Source: Planctomycetota bacterium
GTDB taxonomy: Bacteria > Planctomycetota > Planctomycetia > Pirellulales > PALSA-1355
Direction: 5' to 3'
Length of the DNA stretch: 64,000 nucleotides
Assembly (NCBI GenBank): GCA_003389325.1
Contig: QQVE01000001.1
Coordinates: forward strand, 1-64,000
In this document: one piece after another, positions 30,684 to 39,600 of the stretch
How positions within the stretch are numbered: the first letter of the stretch is position 1
Layout: each line of letters starts with the position of its first letter
Translations under genes and position numbers: made by a program
The notes under the pieces: generated by a model
What the model saw: the letters and a program-made list of their open reading frames with translations, nothing else
Databases searched by the model: none
Told to the model about the DNA's origin: nothing

Positions 30684-33600
30684 ATGGCCGACCGCTACCC
30701 TCCCGATCAAGTTCCCTTGGCCATCGTGGGCATGGCCTGCCGCCTTCCCGGGGCAGACGATCTCGATCAGTACTGGCGGATGCTCGTCGAAGGACGCAGC
30801 GCCGTGGTCGAGCTGCCCCCTGATCGGCTCGATCAGGACATGTACTTCGACCCCGAGGTCGGAGTGCGCGGCAAGACGTACTCGAAGCTGGGCGCGATCA
30901 TCTCCAGCCGTACGTTCGACCGCAGCCGCTGCCCGATCGACGAGAAGCTGGCCGCCAGCGTCGACATCGCCCACCTGCTGATGTGCGATGTGGCCGCTTC
31001 GGCCCTGAAGCACGCGGGCATCGATCCCTTCAACGTGCCGCTGCGCAACACGGGCGTCTACATTGGACATGCCCAGGGGAGCACCAAGGCCGGCGACCAC
31101 ACTTACTCGAGTTGCATCAGCGAAGCCGCCGAGTTCCTGCGCGAGGTGCCCGACTTTGCCGGGTTGCCCCCCGCGGAGCAGCAGGCCGTGATCGATGAGC
31201 TCATCGAGCGTGTGCGTGCTCCGCTGCCGCGGCCCACGGCCGATGCACCCGACGTGTCGGCCAGTCTCGTGGCCGGCACCATCAACAAGGCTTTCGGGCT
31301 CAATGGCCCCTACCTGGCGATCAACTCGGCGTGTGCTTCGTCGTTGCAGGCGATGCTGCTGGGAGCGCGGGCCCTGCAGTTGGGCCGGGTCGACATGGCG
31401 ATCGTCGGCGGTGCGTCGGACTGCAAGAGCGATTCGCTCGTGCTGTTTTCCAACGCTCGGGCGATGAGCTCGACCGGTACGCGTCCCTTCGACAGCGAGG
31501 CCGATGGGCTGATCTGCGGCGAGGGCTATGTGGCCCTGGTGATGAAGACGCTCAAGCGGGCGCTCGACGATGGCGATCGCGTGCTGGCCGTGGTGCGTGG
31601 GCTGGGCGTTTCCTCCGACGGCAAGGGCAAGAGCTTGTGGGCACCGCGCAAGGAAGGCCAGCTCAAAGCTATGGAGCGGGCCTACCGCGACCAGGGTCTC
31701 GACCTGGGCGATATCGAATACGTCGAAGCACACGCCACGGCGACGAAGCTCGGCGACGCCACCGAACTGAACACGCTGACCGAGATTCTCGGCAAGCACC
31801 TGCCCCCCGGCAAACGCATTCCCATCACGAGCGTGAAGGCCAACATCGGCCACACGCTGGAAACGGCCGGCATCGCGGGCGTGATCAAGACCGTGCTGGC
31901 CTTGAACAACGAGACGGTGCCGCCGGCGATCAACATCAAGGAATTCAATCCGAAGATCGACTGGGACAACGCCCCGGTCTACGTCCCCACCACTCCGGTG
32001 CCCTGGCCCAAGCGGGCCGACGGCAAGCCGCGCCGCGCGGGATGCAACGCCTTCGGCATCGGCGGGTTGAACATGCACGTGGTGATCGACGAGTTCACCG
32101 AGTCGCATCGGGCACTGGCCGCCGCGGCGCCGGGACCGCCGGTGCAGCAGCTCTCGAGCGACGAAGCGGCCGTGGCCGTGATCGGCTTGGGCTGCGTCTT
32201 GCCGGGCGCCGAGAATCCCACGGTGTTCTGGGACCTGCTGGCCTCGGGCACCGACCCGAAGATGCCCGTGCCGCCGGATCGCTGGCGGCCCGAGATCGCG
32301 ATGAAGACCGCCCAGGCCGGTGCGCCCGCGCCTAGCTCGCTCAAGGGCGGATTCATCGCCGAGTTCGAATACGACTGGAAGCGTCACAAGGTGCCGCCCA
32401 AGCAAGTGCAGCAGGCCGACCCGTTGCAGTTCATGCTGCTCGAGGCGACCGACCAGGCGATGCAGGACGCCGGCTACCACGAGCGGCCGTTTAATCGCGA
32501 GAACATGGGCGTCGTCGTCGGTACCGAGTTCGGCGGCGATTTTTCCTTCCAACTGCAGATCGGCCTGCGTTTGCCCGAACTCGAACGGCATATCGAAGCG
32601 CTGCTAACCCGCCGCGGGTTCGACGCGGCCCGGGCCCAGCAGGTCGGCAAGAACTACGCCGAGACGTTGCTCAAGCACTGGCCGGCACTGATCGACGAGA
32701 CCGGCAGCTTCAGCACCAGTTCGCTGGCTTCGCGGATCGGCAAGACCTGGAACACGATGGGCGGTGCGGCCGCGATCGATGCCGGACAGACTTCCGGCCT
32801 GGCCGCGCTGTCGACCAGCATCGACATGCTGCTGGCCGGCGACTGCGACATGATGGCCTGTGCGGCTGGGCAGCGCCGTATGGGCTGGCCGATCTACGAG
32901 AGCCTCGCCATCGGCGGCGACCTGGCCCAGGGCGACGCGCGTTCGCCGCTCGATGCCCAGGCCCAAGGCTGCGTGCCCGGCGAAGGCGTGGTGGTCTTCT
33001 TGCTCAAGCGGCTGGCCGACGCCAAACGCGACGGCGATCAGATTCATGCCGTGCTCCGCGGCGTCGGTGCGGGCCACGATCCGAAGTCGTGGGGCCACGC
33101 GCTGGAATTGGCCATGGAGCGCTCCTTTACCGACGAGGCTGCCCGGCCCGGCGACGTGGGCGTGCTCGAGTTGGATGCCCTGGGCAACAACAGCAAGACC
33201 GCCGAAGAAGTCCACGCGGTGGCCGAAGTGTACGGCAAAGACGGCCGCCAGAAGCCGCTGATGCTCAGCTCGATCGTGGGCCAGTTCGGTAACACGCAGG
33301 GCGCTTCGTCGCTGGTGTCGCTGCTGAAGGCCGTACTCGAAGTGAGCCACGGCGAGTTGCCGACGCCGGTGGGGATGCAAACGCCCGCGCCGTTCGTGGC
33401 ACAGCACGCAGGTGTGCTCAATGCACCGTCGGCCCGCACGGCGATCGACATGACCACGGCCGACGGCCGGCGTCTGGCTGCCGTGGGCACGTGCTCGCGC
33501 GGCTTGGCTTATCACGCCGTGCTCGAATACGGCAGCCGCGTGGCCAGCGCCTCCCCGGCGCCCGCTTCGGCACCCGCTGCCGCGCCTGCTCCCGTGGCGG

Positions 33601-36600
33601 CCACTGCAGCTCCGGCGCCCGCGGCCACCAGCGGCGTGAACATCTCCGAGCTGGAGCAGTTCCTGATCAACTTCGTGGTCGAGCAGACGGGCTACCCGCC
33701 GGAGGTCGTGGAGCTCGACGCCGATCTGGAAGCTGACTTGGGCATCGACAGCATTAAGAAGGCCCAGATGTTCGGCGAGCTGCAAGAGTATTTCGACGTC
33801 ACGCCGACGGATGACCTGACGCTCGATGACTTTCCGACGCTGCGACACATCGTCGAGTTCTTGGCCAAGGTGCCGCAGAAAGGCAGCACGGCCCCCGCGC
33901 CTGCCGCTTCGGCCCCCGCACCCGCGCCTGCCGCCGCAGCCACGGCCCCGGCAGCCGCTCCGACTCCTGCTCCTGCGCCGGCACCTGCGGCGGCTGCGCC
34001 TGCAGCCCAGCCGCCGGCCGACACCAGCGTCAACCTCGCCGAGCTGGAACAGTTCCTGATCAACTTCGTGGTCGAGCAAACGGGCTATCCGCCGGAAGTG
34101 GTGGAGCTCGACGCCGACCTGGAAACCGACTTGGGCATCGACAGCATCAAGAAGGCCCAGATGTTCGGCGAGCTGCAAGAGTACTTCGACGTCACGCCGA
34201 CGGATGACCTGACGCTCGACGACTTCCCGACGCTGCGACACATCGTGGAGTTCTTGGCCAAAGTGCCGCAAAAGGGGAGTGACGCGGCGGCTCCTGCCCA
34301 GTCAGTCGCTCCGGCGCCGACTGCGGCACCCGCAGCACCTCCGACACCGGCGCCCGCTCCCGCGGCAACCGCACCCGCACCGGCCGCCTCCCCGGCGCCA
34401 GCGCCTCAACCCGCGCCGGCGGCTGCCGGCGAGACGTTCCAGATTTGCCGGTTTGGTGCCGCCGACGCGGCGTCGCTACGGCAAGCGATCGAAGCCGCGC
34501 AGTCGAACTTCAGCGCGTTCGACGTGGCGACCCGCCGTCGCTTTGGCGCCGGCGACCGCTTCCGTCTGGCCGTGGTGGCCGACGGCCCCGCGACGTTGTC
34601 GACGAAGCTCGCCCTCGCGCTTAAGCAAATGGACAACGCTCAGGCCCAAACGGTGCTCGAGCAGCAGGGCGTGTTCTATCGCGAAGCCAATCCCGAGACG
34701 CGCGTTGCGTTCCTGTTCCCCGGTCAGGGATCGCAGTACACCGGCATGCTTCGTCAATTGGTAGAGGAAGTGCCGGCCGTGCGAGCCAAGCAGGCCGAGA
34801 TCGATGCCGTGATGACCCGGCTCGGCTATCCGACCTGGGCCCAACTGGCCTGGGACGAATCGTCGCCGTTGGGCAAGGACGTGTGGACAACGCAGGTCTC
34901 GATGTTGCTGGCCGACGTGCTGGTGCTCTCGGCCCTGCAAGACCGCGGCATCACGCCCGACCTGGTGGCCGGACACAGCTACGGCGAATATCCTGCCTTG
35001 CTTTCCGCAGGTGCCTGGGACCTGGAGCAGGCGATCCGCGTCACCCGGCACCGCTGTGAATCGATCACCGCGTTCCCTGGCGGACAGGGCGGCATGTTGG
35101 CCACCACGGCCACGCCCGAGACGATCGAGCAACTGGCCCCACAGGCCGGCGGTCCGGTGTATGTGGCCAATCACAACGCCCCGGATCAAACGGTGGTCGG
35201 CGGCACGCTGCCGGCCCTGGGCCAACTGGAAAACATGTTGCAGGACGCGACGTTCGACACGCGGATGCTGCCGGTTCCCAGCCCGTTCCATACGCCGCTG
35301 ATGGCCGATGCCGCCGCTCGGTTTGGCCAGTGCATCGCCGGCGAAACGTATCGCGCTCCGGCGGTCACGACCTACAGCGTCGCTACGAACGAGGCGATCG
35401 CGGATCCGAGCGAGATCGGCCGCAACCTGGTCGCTCACCTGACCACGCCGGTGCAGTATGCGGCACTCGTGCGCAAGCTGGCCGGCCAGGGTCCCACAGT
35501 GTTTGTTGAAGTCGGTCCGCAGCAGGCGTTGAGCCGGTTGAATCGCCGCAATCTGGCAGTTCACGAATACGCAGGCATCGCCTGCGACAATCCCTCGCGC
35601 CCCGGCGTCGAGCAACTCGTGCGCGTGCAGGCCCTGCTCGAGTGCACCGGCGCCCTGGATCGTCAGCGGACGTCGGCCAGCGAACCGGTGGCAGCCGCGC
35701 CGACTGCTCCGGCGGCGCCGGCGGCCCGCGGCCAGATCTGGCATTTCGACGCCACGTCGCGCCGCCGCGACAAGATGCGTCAAAGTGCTGGCGGCAACGG
35801 CCGAGGGGGCGCTGCGACCCGTCCGCCCGCGCGGGCGACGAGCGCTCCGGCCCCGGCTCCCGTAGCGCCGCCACCTACGCCGGCTCCAGCACCCGCTCCG
35901 GCCCCCGCACCCGTTCAGCAACAACCGGCACCGAGTCCGACTTCAGCGCCGGCGCCGCCCGCGGCACCGGCTCCGGCCGCGACCGCAAGCGCTCCGGCCC
36001 AGCCGGCGGCCAGCACCACGGTCAACCTGGCCGAACTCGAGAAGTTTCTGATCAATTTCGTGGTGGAGCAGACCGGCTATCCGCCGGAAGTGGTCGAGCT
36101 CGACGCCGACCTGGAGGCCGATTTGGGCATCGACAGCATCAAGAAGGCCCAGATGTTCGGCGAGCTGCAAGAGTACTTCGACGTCACGCCGACCGACGAC
36201 CTGACGCTCGACGACTTCCCCACACTGCGACATATCGTCGAGTTCCTGGCCAAGGTGCCGCAAAAGGGCAGTGGCGCTGCCGCGCCAGCCGAGCCCGCGC
36301 ACGCTCCGGTCGCGGCTGCCCCGGCGCCGGCTCCTGCCGCACCCGCACCTGCTCCAGTTGCCGCCGCTGCTCCTCCCCCGGCAGCGGCCGCGCCCGCTCC
36401 GCCAACGCAACAGGCTGGCGGCGCCGTCGACGTGGGCGAGTTGGAGCAGTTCCTGATCAACTTCGTGGTCGAGCAGACGGGCTACCCGCCGGAAGTCGTG
36501 GAGCTCGACGCCGACCTGGAGGCGGACCTGGGCATCGACAGCATCAAGAAGGCCCAGATGTTCGGCGAGCTGCAAGAGTACTTCGACGTGACACCGACCG

Positions 36601-39600
36601 ACGACCTGACGCTCGATGACTTCCCGACGTTGCGACACATCGTGGAGTTCCTGGCCAAGGTCCCGCAAAAAGGTGGCGCTGAGGCGGCTTCTGCCCCGTC
36701 CGCCTCGGCGTCCGCCGCACCAACGCCGGCTGCCGCCCCCAGCGCGACCAGCGCCGCGGGAATGACGGCCACCGCGGGCACGCAAACCGAGACGGCGCAA
36801 GTCGATATGTTGCACGTCCGCGGCACGCCCTACGAGATGGGGCACCAGCACGGACAGGAAAAAAAAACGGAAATTCTAGCCCTCCTCCGGCGAGTCGCTG
36901 ACCTGACCGACGGCGATTGGGACGAGTTGCCCGTGCCGCCGCAAGCGCGAGCCAACCCTCGCGCGTTCTTTACGCCTTCCCAGTGGGACGAGCTGCGCGG
37001 CATGGCCGAGGCCGTGGGGGTGCCGCTGGGCAACCTGGCGGCGCTCAACTTGGCGGTGCAAACCGACTTTGCCGCCGGTAGTGCCCAGGTGGCGCTGCTG
37101 TCGAACACGGGTTCGGCTTCAGGCGTGCTGCACGGACTCGTCGGTGAGCTATCGCTCCCATCCCCACTGACCGAAGTGCTCGCCCCCTTCGTACTGGTGC
37201 GCGAGCCGTCCGAGGGTTGGGCGTGTGCCACGGTGACGTTTGCCGGCATCGTCGGCAGCCTGGTCGGGCTCAACGGCAACGGCCTGGCCGCTTCGAGCGG
37301 TGCGGTGCTTAACGGCAATGCCGCCTCCAACGGCTCGGCCCTCAATCCGACGACGATGCGCGTCGACGGTTTGTTGCAACGCAATGATACGCTCGAGCGC
37401 GCGGCCAGCAGCCTTCGCGGCGTGAAGACCTCGCGCGGCTGGACGGCCTGTTTGAGCCACCAGGCTCAGCACCGGCTCTGCACGGCCGAGCACGACGGCG
37501 ACCACCTGGCCGAACGAGATGTTGCCGGAGCGGTCGTGGCTGCGAACCACTGTGTGTTGAATACCGCCGCTCAGCCGGCGCCCGCGGCTTCGCTCGAGCG
37601 GTTCACCTGGCTCGAACAGCGGCTGGCCGCGCAGAACGCGCCCCGCGATGCCGGCGAGTTGCTGCACGCCCTGGGCGAGATGCCCAGCTCCGGAACGCTG
37701 CGGTTGATCGCCGTGGTGGACACGGCGGCCGGCGACCTGTTACTCGAATGCGGCACGCTGCACGAGCGCGTTCACGTCGGCGCCCTGTTGCCGGCCTCTC
37801 CGGCGGGCGACCCAAGCACGTTTGCCAGCAACGGCGCGGCGGCCGCCCCCGTGGCGAAACAAGCACCGCAGGAAACGCCCGCCGCCCCGTCGTCCGACGA
37901 TCTGCGCGATCGCTCGGCCGACGATTCCGAGAGCATGCGGTTCGCGCTGCGGATGGTTCCGACACCGTGGGAAAAACAGCCGCCCGACTTTCCGGTCTTT
38001 AAGGGCGCCGCTGCCGTGCACGGCGATAATCCCCTGGCCGACGCGCTTTGCGCGCGGCTGGCTGAGGGCGGCGCGACGGTCGTGCGGCTCGGCGAGAACG
38101 CATCGCCCGAGGCCGCCGTGGCCGAGCTCGAACGCGTGTGGCAGCAGCAGCCGATCATGCACTTGTTTCTCACCTCGCTTCGCAACGATGAGTCGCTCGA
38201 GCGGACGGATCCGGCCGATTTCGATCGCGTCTATCGCGAGCGGATGCTGCTGCCGTACTTTCTGTGCCAGCGCCAAATGCAACTGGCCGGCGACGCCAAG
38301 CGGCTGCGCGACTGCACCGTCGTGGCCGCGCTCGATCTGGGCGGCGACCTGGGATTCTCGGGCAACGTCACCTCTCCCGAGTCGGGCTTTGTCAGCGGGT
38401 TGATCAAGTCGCTATTGCTCGAATACGCCATCATGCGTGAACAGAAGGGCTTTCTGGCCAAGGGCGTCGATTCGCCGCGCGGCGAAGCTCCCGCCGAACT
38501 GGCCGCCAACATCCTGCGCGAGCTGGCCCACGGCACCAACGACTACGAGGTTTCCTTTGTCGGCGGCCAGCGCTACCTGCAAGTTGCGTTGCCCGAACAC
38601 GCGAACCTCGAAAACACCAGCACCATTCGGCCTGGCGGTACCTGGGTGCTCACCGGCGGGGCACGCGGTATCACGGCCGAATGCGGACTGGAGCTGGCTC
38701 GCCGTTTCGGTTTGAAGCTGCACCTGATCGGCACGACGCCGGCCGGGCCGATCGATCCCACCTGGCGCGATCTCGACGAAAAGCAAACCGCCGCGCTGCG
38801 GGGCCAGGTGATTGTCGAAGCCCGTAAGAACGGCCAGAGGCCGAACGAAGCCTGGGCCCGCGTGGCCAAGGCCATCGAAATCGATCGTAACCTGCGCACG
38901 TTCGAAGAAGCCGGCGTGGCCGTGACGTATCATGCCTGCGACGTATCGGATCGCGCGGCGCTGTCGCGCGTGCTCGACGAAGTACGCCGGGCCGATGGTC
39001 CCATCGACGGCATTCTGCACGGCGCCGGCATCGAGCAGGCCTGCCGCTTCGAGAAGAAGACTCGCGCGACGGTCGAGGCCACGATCGGGGCCAAGGTGCT
39101 GGGCGCCTACAATCTGATGCACCTGACGCGCGACGATCCCGTGCGGCATTTCCTGGGCTTCGGCTCGATCAGCGGCCGCTTGGGGAGCAACGGTCAGACC
39201 GACTACGCGGCAGCCAGCGACATGCTGTGCAAGCTGATGGGCTGGTACCGCACCTGGCGGCCCGATTGCCACGCGGTGGGGTTTCACTTTCACCCCTGGG
39301 ACGCCGTGGGCATGGCGTCGCGTCCCGAGACCGAGGCCATTTTGAAGGCCAGCAACCTGCGGCTGATGCCCAAGCCCACCGGCTTACGGCACCTGCTCCG
39401 CGAACTGTACACCAAGCCCGCCGACACCGAGGTGCTGGTAACCGACTGGGAGTACCACCAGCGCTACTACCCGAACAACTACGACGAAGTCGCCAAGCGC
39501 GACGACCTGCTGGGGGCGCCCGGCAGCGAGGTGCCGCAAGGGACCGCGGCTGATGCCGCGCACAAGTCTCGCATCGCCGATCGCGTGACGATGCACGTGG

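Noticed and set aside
29607..32591. 994-codon antisense open frame opposite the reductase and synthase
   Set aside because: Mirrors GC-rich coding sequence; His/Arg/Val-rich composition, no domain, and spans a gene boundary on the other strand.
33540..36800. Repetitive Ala/Pro-coding stretches that might suggest CRISPR or satellite repeats
   Set aside because: They are interdomain linkers and tandem ACPs in one open frame; spacing and content do not fit CRISPR.
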